A DNA stretch of 64,000 nucleotides from Adiantum capillus-veneris (Eukaryota; Streptophyta; Polypodiopsida; Polypodiales; Pteridaceae): positions 147,597,140-147,661,139 of the forward strand of contig CM043955.1 of assembly GCA_014529385.2 (NCBI GenBank). Reading direction: 5' to 3'. Position 1 is the stretch's first letter; every line of letters starts with the position of its first letter. Positions 9,010-20,661 of the stretch are shown here, piece after piece. Both the position numbers and the translations under genes were made by a program. The notes below the pieces were generated by a model. It worked only from the letters and a program-made list of their open reading frames with translations. It was not told the origin of the DNA and did not search any database.

Positions 9010-12000
9010 TGTCGTTGCCCCAATAGAGAGACTTGGGGAAGGGGTCGTATGCGGGCGAGAGGGACCACTCCTTACCATTCGGGAAGAGCGCTTTTCTTGC
9101 ATCTAGGAGTGATAGCTCCCAGAGTTGCAGTTGATGGTGCCTTAGGAGCGTTCAGAGTGCGTTAGCCATCTTGATTCCTCTGTGTGCCAAAGGTCCTTCC
9201 AAGAGGTTAATCCTTTGTTGTGGATACGTTTGGCTGTCCTACCCTGAGCTTGGGTAAGGGGGGGGATTGGGGGGAACGACCACCATAAGGATTCCTAGGC
9301 TCTGATACCGAGGCTATGATTTAATTCCCAATTGACTTTTAGGCTTGGTCTGTATCTGTTCCAGGCCTTCCAAATCGATTTGAGGAGGTCAGAGCCTTTT
9401 GCTATAAGTTCGATTGGGCCAAAGAAAAGGGTGCACCATGGGATGTTGGCGACTCCTTTGATTCCTTTTAGTTGAAACTTATCTAAGTGTCAAAACAGTA
9501 GGGAAGCGCATTCCTCTTCAGGTTGGTCGAGGGCTCTAAAAACGAGTTTTACTGCTAGTTTATCCGTCCAATCGATGACGTTGGTTAGTCCAAGCCCTCC
9601 TTGCTCCTTGGGGAGACAACACACCTCCCACTTGACTTTAGCTATCCCTTTCCTGAGAGGGTCACCTATTTAGAGGAAGTTCCTGCAGATCCTGATAATG
9701 TCTTTTAAATGATCATCGGGGGGTCTCCAGCAGGAGAGGAAGTACAACTGTAGTTGTTAATGTAATGCTTGATAACTAGAGCCCTGCTGCTAGGTTAGCT
9801 TGGAATCCAAACCATTGATTCATTTTAGCTGCAAATTTCTCAAGGACCTAGTTCCACCTTTGCTTCATGGTGACTTCGAGCCCAAATGGGATTCCTAGCA
9901 TATGAAAAATCACTCCGTCGCGTAGAACAGAGCAGCCTTTCTCGATGATCCAGCTAGGGAGGGGGGAGTGGGAAGCTCTAATGCCAATTTTGGAGTGGTT
10001 GATTTTGGAGCCAGAAGTCATGCAGAAGGTGTGTAGGCATTCCCAAAACTTTTGAAGTGATTGTTCATCATTATGTAGAAAGCCATTGGTGCCATCCGCA
10101 AACTGCATTAGGCATTGTTGCCTGCCATTGGGGAGGGAGATGCCCTTGATGCTGCCATCAGCCACTTTGTATTTTATTAACCAGTTTAGTGAGTCGGCTG
10201 TTGTGGCAAAGAGGAGAGGGGCCAATGGGCAACCTTGTCTTACCGATCGATTAAGGGCAAACGGGTCGGAGGGAGAGTTATTAAGAGAAACTCTAGCTTT
10301 AGCATTTCCCAATAGAGTAAGAACAAATCTAACCACTTTTGGACCAAAGCCCATCAATTTTACGCATTCAATCAGAAAGGACCATTCCAGCCTATCATAT
10401 GCTTTATCGAAGTCAACTTTCACAAAAACATAATCCTGACCTGACTCCTCCGCGTGCTCGATCCCTTCCCACATTGCGATGATAGCCTCCATGGTTCATC
10501 TGCCTTTGATGAAACCCATTTTCTCTGAAGAAATCCATTAAGCAAGTGCTGGTGTTATCCTGATGGCAATTGCTTTAGCGAAGACTTTGTATGCAGCATT
10601 GAGCATACTTAGTGGCCTCCAATTAGAGAGTTCTTTTTTCGACCCTTTTTTGGGCAGTAGTTTGATGACTCCCGTGTTGATCTGGACAGGGAGGGCGCCA
10701 TAGGCCACTGCTTCTTCTCAGACAAGGACTAAGATAGGTTCCATTATTTCCTTGAATGCTTGATAGAATTCAGTCGGCAATCCATCCAATCCTGGTGTTT
10801 TCTTGATTTTGAGCGAGTCAATAGCCCATTTGATTTCCCAAATCGAGAGGTCGGAGTCTAGTTGGGAGGCAATTAGAGGAGGGATGACTTTTTTCCTACA
10901 GTTCTTTATCTGTATCCTAGCATTAGATTTAGCCTCTGACGATTTCTCCGGGGGGCTGAGCATGTCCGAGAAGTAAGATCTAGCGATTTCCAAGTTTTCA
11001 GCCTCTGATGATGCTTTGCCGTTGGGACCCTGTAATAGCGGAATGGTCTCCCTTTGGTTCTTCTTTCTGAGGAGCTTGAACATCTCTTTGGTTGGCTTGT
11101 CAATCTTCCCTGCCCACCATTCTCTAAAGCAGTCAACAGTGTGCTTGCTAATGAGATCTTCCTCTACCCGTAGTTGATGTCTTAGAGTAGCTATTTTGTC
11201 CTGAGTTTCGATGTCTTCCTTGTTTGAGGATTCCAAGTTAATTAGAGCATCGTAAATGTTATCTTTCCTTTTCCTGCGGATCTCCGTGACCAGTTTCTTG
11301 TAGCTAATGAGAGTGTGTTGAGTTTTAGTAATGGCCCCCAGCCAAGCTTTAGCTGGAGTGAAACCTTTGGAGAATTCTTTTGCACCCAGATGGCCTTGAC
11401 ACTTTCTCGAACTCCTTCAAGTTGAAAGAGGGATGGGTCAGTGTAGAACCAGTGGTTGCGAATTTTGTTGCACTTGTCATCGATAGTGATGACTAAGGGG
11501 TAGTGATCCAATGCACACGAGGTTAGCATGGCCTTGGCTTTGATACGGTTGAACTTCCTTGCCAATGGGACATTGATGAGACATATATCCAGTCTTGCTT
11601 TCTTGGCGTTCTCCCCTTTGGAGTAGTTCTGTCAGGTGAATTCCCCAAGCATCCCCGCATCCCATAGCTCCAGATTTGCTTTAAGGAGGTCCCCACTCCT
11701 TCCTCTCCAATGCTGCCATCGTTTGCCCTTTGAGTTGATACCTGTCCTCTGGCGCTTCTACCATGTTGAAGTCTCCGAACATGATGACCTGCCCTTGTAG
11801 GAGGTTAAGCTTTCTCCATAAGGCCGTCCTCTCTCTGGCAGAACCTCCTGCATGGACCGAGACTAGAGTGCAGTGGAGAGGGGCTTCAAGCCAAAGCTAC
11901 CCAGTACTCACCTATCGAGGACAGGTTATGGTTAATTTTCCAGCTTTGGGGGATTCCGAGGGCGGTTCCTCCCGAGCCCTTCGAGTGAGAGGAGGTACTC

Positions 12001-12170
12001 CAATTATGCTCGCAAGATATGGCACGGAGTCTTTGTTCTAGTTCAGCTCCCGTAGTCTTTATCGCCTACAGTCCTATCACCTCTACAGGGTAGTTAGCGA
12101 TCCATGCTTTGATTTTCTTAGCTTTGATAGGGTCAGATAACCCTTTGATGTTCCACGAGAGGACTTTCAT
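9010..12170 (-). pseudogene. LINE 1 ORF2: endonuclease and reverse transcriptase, broken
   Basis: Starts at ATG 12170 (MKVLSWNIKGL, the endonuclease N-terminus), overlapping the end of ORF1. The endonuclease GDFNMVEAPEDR motif lies near 11750 and its ALDHYPLVI motif near 11510. The reverse transcriptase follows: KTPGLDGLPTEFYQAF (about 10780), VKVDFDKAYDRLEW (motif A, about 10400), NRSVRQGCPLAPLLF (motif B, about 10240) and QFADGTNGF (motif C, about 10095). Motif C should read A-D-D; the second Asp is Gly, which would destroy catalysis. At least four stops or frameshifts interrupt it. The C-terminal GLGLTN-VIDW region near 9600 leads into the LTR insertion at 9009. Confidence 0.85.
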
Positions 12171-13680
12171 CTAGGGTTTCTACGATCCTTACGGCTTTTG
12201 TTCTGAGTCTGAGGAGAAGCCCTGTGATGTAGTTGAGGGCCCTCTTGTTATCTTTTTGCACCTCCATGGGCGAAGGGCCTGACTCAGAGGTTCCCTTTGG
12301 TTTGGGTGCCACATTTTCCTTGTTGCGAGGGATAGGGGAGGCCTTGTTGAGGTCGATAGAGGTTTCTCTGTCCACCTTATTGACTTGTGCCTCTAGGCGG
12401 GAGACTGTGTCCTCATCCTCTCCTGATTCCTGTCCTATGGAGTCGGCCACATTTGATTATTCCCACTCGGGGAGGGAGGCCCGGATGGCATATCTGTTGG
12501 GTCCCGTGGTTCTGTTCTTTACATTAGCAGATTTTTCAGCAAGGGGAGTTCCAGTCCTCTGTGCTTGGGGGGAGGGCCTAGCAGGGTCTTCGTTGTTTTT
12601 GTTGATGTCTTTGTCAACAGGGGTGGGGGGTTTAGGAGTAGCTTGAGGGTTCTTGACAGGGCAGTCTCTGACAAAGTGCCCTTTAACCCTGTAGTGAAAA
12701 CATGCGTTAGGTAGGTATTTATACACCAATGGTTGAACAAAGAACTCTCCGTCATCTAGAGCCACTACCATCTCCTGTGGGAGGTCTTTCGAGGTGTCCA
12801 TCTCTATGAGAGCCTGTGGGTGCCATGCCGGGATGTACTCTCCCCTGGGTCTTCCCCCTAGGACTTTCCCTAGTTGAGCCCCTATAACCCGAAGGTGGTT
12901 ATTATGGAAGTGCAGCGGGAGGTTTGAAAACTCCACCCACACAGGGTATTTCATGAGGGCGCCTCTTTCTGCGTTATACTCTTTGTGCCATTTGAATAAG
13001 CACAAGGGAGAGGTTCTTAATAGCCATTGGCCGACACTAAGCAATCTGAAGGCCATTTTCGAGTTTTTGGAAATAAAAACATACTAGTTTTTTGGGAGCG
13101 CTTGGATGGTCTCCACCTCTGCACCTAGAGGACCCCAGTGGTTCTTAATCCACCCTCTTAGGACTTCCGCAGGTGGGTGAGGCCCAGCTAGCATCCCTAT
13201 CAGCGCTCTGTTTTCTAGGTCGGCTTGAGTGTTGCGAACTTGAGCAACAGGGAGAATAACAAGAGGCTTACCGATTGCAGCTTGTCCGAATCTTCCTGAA
13301 GAAGAGCTTCCGCCTCCTCCCTGGTTAGGGTCTATGGGAGCTGCAGGGACGGTTGGAGAGGTAAAGCCCTCAACACGTGTAGGATGAAACCCTATTGTTG
13401 TGTGGGCAGGAGGTGTCTGGGTGTAGAAACCTGCATCATGGCGAGCTTGCCACGCTGCTTCCAGTCTGCTCACGCTGTAAGGGGGGAGGGGAAAATCGCC
13501 TCCGTTCAAGAGCGCGGTTAGGTTGTGGTGAGAAAGGAGTTCATGCATGAGGTTGTTAATTCCCCCGACGTGAGCAGAGCAACTATTGTGCACCAACGAG
13601 TGGGGAAGCCCTCCCGAGGCCCAGATGTTAGGAGGTCTAGCGTCAGGGCCTATCGGTGGTGAGATGATCTGGGAGGCCAT
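12133..13680 (-). pseudogene. LINE 1 ORF1: gag-like protein with DUF4283 and zinc knuckle
   Basis: From ATG 13680 one frame runs to 12133 with two in-frame stops (TAG at about 13084, TAA at 12457). The N-terminal 198 codons are Pro/Gly/Ser-rich. After the first stop comes a DUF4283-like RNA-binding region (KMAFRLLSVGQWLLR, then YPVWVEFSNLPLHFH), followed by a knuckle, ACFHYRVKGHFVRDC. The knuckle's second Cys (CxxC) is Tyr. The C-terminal tail is Pro/Lys/Ser-rich. The ORF1 end overlaps the ORF2 start by about 38 bases in another frame, as in many plant L1 elements. Confidence 0.8.
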
Positions 13681-13793
13681 CTCACCGATGCGACGGTAAG
13701 GGGACAGCGGCTCTGTTAGCTTGGCACGCCATCGCTAGGTCTAAGGTTACCTGGTCTTTGAGCAATTGGTTTTAACTTCCAAGTTGAAGTTAC

Positions 13794-13886
13794 TCATTAT
13801 TCATTACAGATGTCACTCATTATTCATTAAAGATGTCTTGTAGTGTCCTCTTGTTTCTTAAAAATCTATGCTTTCATAAACCCAAT
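13794..13886. repeat. Right copy of the 93-bp duplication flanking LINE 1
   Basis: Partner of 5979-6071, with three mismatches seen. It starts at TCATTATTCATTACA and ends CCCAAT. Confidence 0.75.
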
Positions 13887-15119
13887 AGAACGCGCACACA
13901 GCTCTCTTGTATTAGTCACCAAATGTGTTGCTAAGTTACAAGCTTGTAATTATTGTGATATGTTGTCATGAGAAGGGCAATGCGACATCTTATGATGTAA
14001 GCAGCTCAATGCGAAAGTCGAGAATTGCTTGAAAGGATTAATGTGACATTGAGGCGATGAGAAACCCAAAGAAATGTGTGATGAACAATGGCATGATCCC
14101 TATAGGCACCCTTTGAGCAAGCTGCAAGCTGGGGTTTGAGACCTAGATAATTTAGAATATCAACATTAATAGACCGTGTCGATGGCATAATGTAAACAGG
14201 TGTCAAGCAATCATTGGTGGTAATTTTTTTCCAATCTTTCGCATTGTGTTCCCTAGTAGCGAGCAGCCTATGGGGTGAGATAATGTTGCTAAATATCCAT
14301 AACTACTTGAAACCCAGAATGTATCCAAGAAATAATCTTATTATGGCATACAAGTTCGTTCGCACCATGAGGCAAAAGTGCGCCACAAATCCTTGATCAA
14401 ACATTCATCTACAATCACTAAATCAATCAATCAAAAGGTTTCAGCAAGAAATCTATATTCACTGTATTCAAAGCATAACAAAATTGCAAAGAACCTGCTT
14501 TGCCAGCTTTTGCAACTCCACTTCAAACATCGATTGAGATCCCTTTGCAAGTTGAGACTTCTACTAGTTTGGACAAAATATACATGCCCCCATCATAACA
14601 TTATTGCCCATGAGCATTAGAACGAAGTCTCAGAGACAAGTGGGGGCTTAGACGATGGCAACCACCTCGGTCAGTCAGAAGGACAATATCGTATGTACAG
14701 CAAGGTTTGCGGGTAAAATCCTTTGATCAAAGCTTTGCTATTCCACATATATCTGCACAATGTCCCTAAGCAGTTGTACCATTTATATGCTTTCTGAGAC
14801 AAAAAGTCTTAAGCTTCTTGGACCCATCTTGCATATTGCGCATGAGATGCGCATGAGAAGACCTTTGCAAGGCCCCTTGTTACCTCCTTTGCAGTACACC
14901 TTTCGTATGAGATGTGCGTGTAGGCAATTCCCATCACACTAGCTAGTAAAGGTTACTCCCTCAAGTAAGATCTGTTAACATGTCCACATTGCACAGTTTT
15001 TTTTGCTGCGGAGGCCCAAAGACAGCACTGTGTTTTTCCTTTCAAGTTTTGTCGACAGAATACATCAAAACTTACAAGTGCCACAGACTAATGCACCGGA
15101 TAGGTGGGATGCTTCAGCC
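13887..15119. other. Spacer and probable 3' flank of the At1g01500-like gene
   Basis: Only short frames without family resemblance. The right-hand part (about 14900-15119) probably includes the 3' UTR of the minus-strand gene that stops at 15120. No element end, tRNA or other gene is recognised. Confidence 0.5.
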
Positions 15120-16527
15120 TCAAAACATGCGCCTTTTGAAAGGCCCCATGGTTGCCTGGTAGGTTCTCATCATCAAACCCACACCAATACCCACACCGAG
15201 GCACATGCCCAAGCCCAAGCCTACCCCAACTCGAACCCCTGCATTGAACCATGAAAGCTCTCCATCACCTTCACCATAACCTCCGAGATCTGAGAAATAA
15301 AGACTACTGTTCGGTATTCCCAACGCGGAGCATCCACCCTCTAACTTTGGGTATGCCTCCTCATTGGCAACCTAGGAAAAGCAACAAAGCAACCACATGA
15401 GGGGAAGGGTGGTATAAAACTTTTCATTGAATCCTTTCTTCAATGAATGAAAAGCAGGAAAGCCAGCTCCAGACAAACTAACTTAAGACAACAGAAAACA
15501 CGTCATTCAGAACTATGCATGCACAAGAGACAAAGCACAAACTTAATTTGCACGTAAGCATTGAAAATGACATGATGCAGTATTCTGTATGCATGATACA
15601 TGTACATGCAGTATAAAGTATCCATTGCCATATAATTCAAGGACATCAGACACAATATGTATAAAGAATGTGTCGCATGTCCGCAGGCGTGTTGTGAGCT
15701 GTTCTCAAAGTCATAAATCTGAACAAGGTATGAAGCTTAACACAGAAAATGTCAAATGTTGAAAGGCTAACCTCTCCAAACTCAGCTTCATTGTGCGTCG
15801 ATTCCTCTTCCTCAGGAATGGAATGCAGGCTACAACATCGTGAGCTCTTCTTCTTGGCCGCCAATGGCACAATTTGGGTGAGGACAATGGGAAATTCAGA
15901 GCTTCGTCCCGCCACATAAACTTCCATGGTAGGATTGGCAGTGGAGACATCCGACCTGCCTTTAAGAAAGGAGCAAGTGTTAGAGGTAACGGCACAGCTG
16001 CAATCCATACTCCATCCAGCTTCAAAATTAAGGGGTGATGTTCCCATTGAACAAGACCCATTCCCTGCGAGTTGATGCTCTTTTGGTTTGCTTCGGGCCA
16101 ACACTCCTAGCACCAAAAGCTCGTCTTTGTCGTAAATCTCAAAGGACAAGTCCCCGGTAGTCCTCAAGTTGTTTGTGTTCACATAGGTTGCCTCTGCAGA
16201 GTCTGTGTCCACCCGGTCCCCACGAAGAGCAAAACAAACTCTCTCTGATGGCGAAATCCGTCCCCCATTGATCTCCAGCTCCGTGTCGATGTCTCTTTTG
16301 GGGTATACTATGAGCAGTGTGTCGGGTACTTCATTGAGAAGGCACGAGCTTACACGAACGTAAAACACTTTCACATCAAACCATCCATAGCAAGCCTGCT
16401 TGTTACATCCAGAAGTGAGAAAATTCATGCCGCCGAAGCTGGGCAGACTCTGACATTGCAGTTTGTCGGGCATATGCTGCTGCATCTCGATATAAATGAA
16501 GGGATGGATTTGCACAGGGTCATCCAT
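15120..16527 (-). CDS. Plant-specific At1g01500-like protein, two exons
   Basis: Exon 1 is 16527-15772 and exon 2 is 15371-15120. The 400-bp intron has a GAG|GTTAGC donor and a TTTTCCTAG|GTTGCC acceptor, both phase 0, giving 335 residues. Exon 1 carries the family's core: a C-YGWFDVKVFYVRVSSCL strand, LEINGGRISPSERV, RRDRVD-like GDRVDTDSAEATYV, SFEIYDKDELLVLGVL, and the MEVYVAGRSSEFPIVLTQ segment before SLHSIPEEEE. Exon 2 carries the family's C-terminus: WFNAGVRVGVGLGLG, a Gly/Val-rich hydrophobic stretch (residues about 298-320, possibly a membrane segment), then MMRTYQATMGPFKRR. The start at 16527 (TCCATGG context) was chosen because upstream in-frame codons lack family similarity. Arabidopsis At1g01500 is sometimes labelled as an erythronate-4-phosphate dehydrogenase family protein, but no dehydrogenase fold motif is visible, so the function is unknown. 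Confidence 0.85.
15372..15771 (-). other. Intron of the At1g01500-like gene
   Basis: 400 bp with GT-AG ends, joining frames in phase 0. The coding sense upstream continues through the donor for some 40 codons without family similarity, which supports splicing. Confidence 0.8.
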
Positions 16528-17265
16528 GGAGACAACAAGTTGCAATATAGTTGATCGAATTTGCGACTGCAACAAATGAAACGGACTGAGGAGAGGAGCA
16601 CCTAAAACAAGAGGAGAAACTACAGGAGAGATGGCAGGCGATGCATGCAAAAGAATGTATTTTGCATGCACAAAGAGCCAAAAAAATAAACCCCAAAAAA
16701 TTTTCTCAAAAGGGCACCCACACAATCAATCTGGGGGGTGAATGGTGACAACAAAGTATGGGTGCAATTTAGTCATGGAAAACTCAACAGGGGGAAAGAG
16801 GGAGGGAGAGGGCGAGTTAGACTAGAGCGAGCGCGCGCTCACACACACACACAGGGAGCTATAATACCTCCTGCATGAGAGTTGTTTGGACTCTATTCTC
16901 TTCTTTGAGAGAGAGAGAGAGAGAGAGAGCTATGGTACCTGCTGCATGTGGGTTGTTTGGGCCTTTTGAGAGGGGTTGGGGTTGGGGAGGGCTCTCCTCC
17001 TCCTGTGCTCTGCGCATAACCCCCTCCGTCCACTTGCCCTCCTAAATTCGCCCTCCCCGAGTCCCCGCATTTGTCTTCCTGCCTCTATTTAGAAACGCAC
17101 GGAAAATTGCAATGAGAGTTCTTTTTATCTGACATTTACCTGCAAGCAAATATTCCGCCGGCTTTTTAATTAAGTAGATTCGCCGCTTGTTTGGAGAAAT
17201 GAAAAATCTGTAGGCCGGCTGATATAGATTATACAAGGAATTATTATTTTATAAATACAGAAAGA
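16528..17265 (-). promoter_or_regulatory. Probable 5' UTR and promoter region of the At1g01500-like gene
   Basis: Read on the minus strand this holds CT-rich tracts (plus-strand GA repeat at 16907-16929, (AC)n near 16841-16852) typical of plant 5' UTRs. A TATA-like ATTTATAAAATAAT lies near 17244-17257, about 720 bp upstream of the start codon. The TATA assignment is inference from position and sequence; the transcription start is not known. Confidence 0.35.
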
Positions 17266-17871
17266 AAAACAAATGAAGCATTTTTCTTTTATAATTATAT
17301 TTAATTAATATCGCCCATACCGCAGTGCTAAAATTCACGTGCAAATCTCTACTTTGACGGAGAGCAAATTATGGAAGTTTAGACAAGAATGATTCATTGA
17401 TTTAGGAGAGCAAATTATAAATTTTTACAAGAAAAACGTTTATGTATCATGAAATACAAAATACGTATTTTCCTAACATTAGTCCTGACATTTTCTTTTC
17501 CTCCGATCAAAAGATATTTTGAAAATGCCAGGTGGAAAGTGCCTGTTCCTTTGAAGTGCATGCTCCATCGCCGCGTGGCTCCCAGCTTTGTGGACCTCAC
17601 GTTTCACTTCTTTAAAGTTCTTGGAAAATTTGAGCTACATTTGAAGGTTTTTACAATAAATTTCTTAAAGAATTATTGTAGATTTTCTCACATGCAAAGA
17701 TAAATTTCCAAATGACTGAAACGCTCATGAGATAGAAACAAGGCGAACAATGAAGCAAAGATTCACATTCGCCTCCAAGCCAGCACAATGCATGCAGAGA
17801 GTGAGGACGCGGGCAGAGGGGCAGAGTAATATTTTGTGTTTTCTAGAGTTGCAGAAATAAACAACTCGGCG

Positions 17872-18080
17872 ACCTTGTTTGAGTGGCTACGGAGATTTTC
17901 GTCTTAGTGGCGCAGGTTCGAATCTCCTGTTCCCTTTTGAAAAGGGAAGCAAATCCTCAAGAAGAGGAGAATAAAGAGAATCCGTGGGAATCTCACAATG
18001 AATTGAATATAATATGCTACGACCCAGGTAGGTGCTACAATTTTTGTAAAAGAAAAGAAGAGGAGAATCACACAGATTGA
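17872..18080 (+). ncRNA. tRNA-derived SINE-like sequence (tentative)
   Basis: TTGTTTGAGTGGCTACGG (17875-17892) resembles an internal A box of the Ser/Leu tRNA type. GGTTCGAATCTCC (17915-17927) resembles a B box, about 29 bases downstream. The segment cannot fold as a full tRNA (no matching acceptor stem seen), so a pol III-type SINE head is more likely. The tail is A-rich (about 18047-18062). An ATATGCTACGACCCAG tract at about 18011 recurs near 18794. Confidence 0.35.
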
Positions 18081-18139
18081 TGTTAACATCATCGATTTTC
18101 AGGTAGGGACTGGGAAGCAAAAGATTGAAGCGCCTCGCG

Positions 18140-18311
18140 CTCTCTCTCTCTCTCTCTCTCTCTCTGCTTGCTGCATGCCAGCGACCACTTGTGGAGCTCT
18201 CTCTCTCTTCTCTATATCTGTTGCATGCCAGCGACCATTTGTGAAGCTCTCTCTCTCTCTTCTCTATATCTTCCATATTGCATGCCAGTGACCACGTGTG
18301 GAGCTCGCTCG

Positions 18312-18357
<46 letters not shown>

Positions 18358-18380
18358 TCAAAGCTCTCTCTCTCTCTGCT
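18140..18380. repeat. Three-copy tandem repeat with (CT)n spacers
   Basis: Units starting TGCATGCCAGYGACCA at 18172, 18222 and 18279 (spacing 50 and 57 bp). Each is followed by GTGGAGCTC-type sequence and a CT run. CT runs also flank the array (18140-18165 and 18315-18345). Confidence 0.8.
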
Positions 18381-19305
18381 TAGAGCACACACGAGAGTTC
18401 TTGCTGCCTCTTCTTCTTGAGGATATAACACCTAAGGCAGCCCTAGGAATCCCTGTTGTTGGAGCGCGTGGGGGACTCTCTCTCTCTCTCTCTCTCCAAC
18501 ATGCAAACAGAGTAGTTATATGGCAAGTGCAAGCCTTGCGGCCTCGCAAAGGCATTAGCATGGGGGAGAATTCACGATGCAATTGTTAGTTAGGGGCTGT
18601 TTGAGACACTCAGCAAGCATGAGGGGTGAGTGTTGAGGAAACTGTAGTAGCGCCATGCCTTCAAAAGGTGGGCTAGGTACGACATGCTTTGAACAGAGAA
18701 AGTGGTAGGGTTAGCAAGGAGTAGAGGTGGTAGCATCTTGGTGACTATTGATTTTTATTAAAGTAGAGCGAGTAGTAGAAGTACAAATAGTATGATATGC
18801 TACGACCCAGTATTGTAGGACGTACCCAATCATATTAAATGTAAAAATAATTTTAATCTGAGTTGATCCTTGTGGCAGTAAAGAGTGAGGCAATGAAAAC
18901 AGCGAGATGTCAACGAGGCTCGAGGCAGCACGGAGGAGGCGGACAAGAGGAGTGGAGCAGGTGGGCCATGTACGCATCGAGGAGACAGGCGACGCAGGCC
19001 CGGCAAGGGGGGGGGGGAAAAGAGAGAAACAGGAGGCTGAGGCGGGAAGAAACATGCGTAGAGTTTGTTTTTTTTTTGTGTATTTTACAAATCGCTGACA
19101 ATTGCGCTTGTGGTTAGGCCAATCGTTAGAGGTCTCCGCACGCTGGAGGCCTTGAGATCAGGATGGTCAATAGGTAGAGAGCGCGGCTCTGAACAACGGG
19201 GTCATGGGTTGACAACCAGCGGGAGTGGGTGGTGTTGCAGCAAAGGCCAAAGGAAGGCACAAGAGGCGAGGTCGACAAACCCTCATGAGCCCCAGATGCT
19301 AAGGG

Positions 19306-19351
<46 letters not shown>

Positions 19352-20356
19352 CGTGCCTACGAGGCAGGCAGATCAGGCGTTGCTTGCTATCTTTCAGAGG
19401 ATTAGGGCAAGATGTTGATAAGACAAAGGGGCAGTGAAGGCGTAGGCGGATGTCGAGGGTGGAGAAGCCACAGGCATACGAGGGTGGAGGAGCCGTAGGC
19501 AGATGCCATGTTCAGGGGGAGGGAAAGCAAGTAGACCACAAATCAATACATCGTCTCTTATCTTTCTGACCATCACCCAAAAGTGGGCACTGCTTTCAAG
19601 AGTCTAACTTCTGCAATTAAATGTTAAAGCGAACAACATCTATTCTCTGAACAAGACCCTAAATTACAAGTATGAACCCCTAGCCCAATTCATGGAGAAA
19701 TACATATGATGACCTCTAAGGACAGAACTTTGTAGATAGTATGGAGCATTTTTCCATTTATCTTTTCCAAATTGAGTGAAAAATAAGTAGTGTAACTTCT
19801 TATCATGTGTATTTTAGTGTCATATGTTGTCTGAGAGCACCGACTCATAAGGGATTTCCTTATTGAAGCGCATTTCTCCGAACTTGACAAAAGTGCCCTA
19901 TATGAATTTCTTCTACAAGGTGATTGTTAAAGCTCTTAAAAGAGCTAAGATTTTGTAAAAGGAAGCTGGGTATAACCTGGCTCTTTACACACCCACACAT
20001 CCACCTGAACCATTGGTTCAAATCCATTGCCTATTAAAGAAAGAACGCTTACAATGGATTATTAGTAATGTCCCTTGCTCATTTAATTAGATTGCTAATT
20101 TGTTTACTTCAAGATATTTGCTAAGAAGTATGTTTTCAAAAACTAAGAAGGCTATAAATAGATATATCTCCATCTGCTTCAACCACTTCATTTGATCGTG
20201 CTCCTCAATAATAGCAATCCAGTATGTACTTCTTTTAGTTTTCTCAACTCGAAACTCTTGCCTAGTACATGTCTCTCCAAGTCTCATGGAAGAGCGCAGA
20301 AAAACATGACAACTTAAAAATACTTAATCCATGCAAAAAAAGCTTCCAATCCTAAA
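18381..20356. other. Gene-poor stretch with microsatellites
   Basis: Contains a short CT run at 18478-18496, a G-run at 19006-19018 and (CT)n at 19309-19348. No gene is recognised. Minus-strand frames such as 20287-20087 have no family resemblance. A weak tRNA-like B box occurs near 20014. Confidence 0.5.
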
Positions 20357-20361
20357 GAGAC

Positions 20362-20586
20362 TGTTGGAATTAGGGTTGTAGAGAAACACACACAGCTTGG
20401 AGAAGACGAAGGAAGCTCAAGGCACACAATAGAGAGTGTGTTTCTTAGTATGCAATGGAAAGATAGATAGCCCTAGAGTGATGGGCATATACGATGCACG
20501 GGGGAAAAAACCTCCTAAAGAGGGAAAGAATGCTCCGGCGGTCCTAATGTGTTCACACACATCACTACCACATGTATATGGTAGCA
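20362..20586 (-). repeat. Copia 1 3' LTR (complete)
   Basis: 225 bp; on the minus strand TGCTACCATATACATG to CTAATTCCAACA. It is preceded on that strand by a PPT (AGGGGGGATT). Confidence 0.9.
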
Positions 20587-20661
20587 AATCCCCCCTGGAG
20601 TGATGCGGTGAATGAGACCTGGCACATGAGTAAAGGGAAGTTCCATGCCCTGAGGACAGGA

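Larger units (their letters stand above)
6099..13793 (-). mobile_element. LINE 1: decayed L1-type non-LTR retrotransposon (split by an LTR element)
   Basis: The element reads right to left: a short 5' leader (13793-13681), ORF1 (13680-12133), overlapping ORF2 from ATG 12170, the reverse transcriptase, the C-terminal zf-RVT region, and a 3' UTR ending in a T-run on the plus strand (6099-6106), which is its poly(A) tail. ORF2 is cut at 9009/7049 by a small LTR element with an AGCAC TSD and resumes in the zf-RVT region on the other side. Several stops and frameshifts show that it is inactive. The 93-bp repeats at 5979 and 13794 flank it. Confidence 0.85.

Noticed and set aside
16528-16725. Upstream extension of the At1g01500-like frame to an ATG at 16725
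   Set aside because: The extra 66 residues are hydrophobic and unlike the family. The ATG at 16527 has a better context, and the region looks like a 5' UTR.
19080-19215. Segment with GGTAGAGAGCGCGG and GGGTTGACAACC resembling tRNA boxes
   Set aside because: The B box has a mismatch in the invariant part and no cloverleaf could be drawn by eye.
20005-20035. GGTTCAAATCC tRNA B-box-like motif
   Set aside because: No A box at the right distance and no tRNA fold visible.
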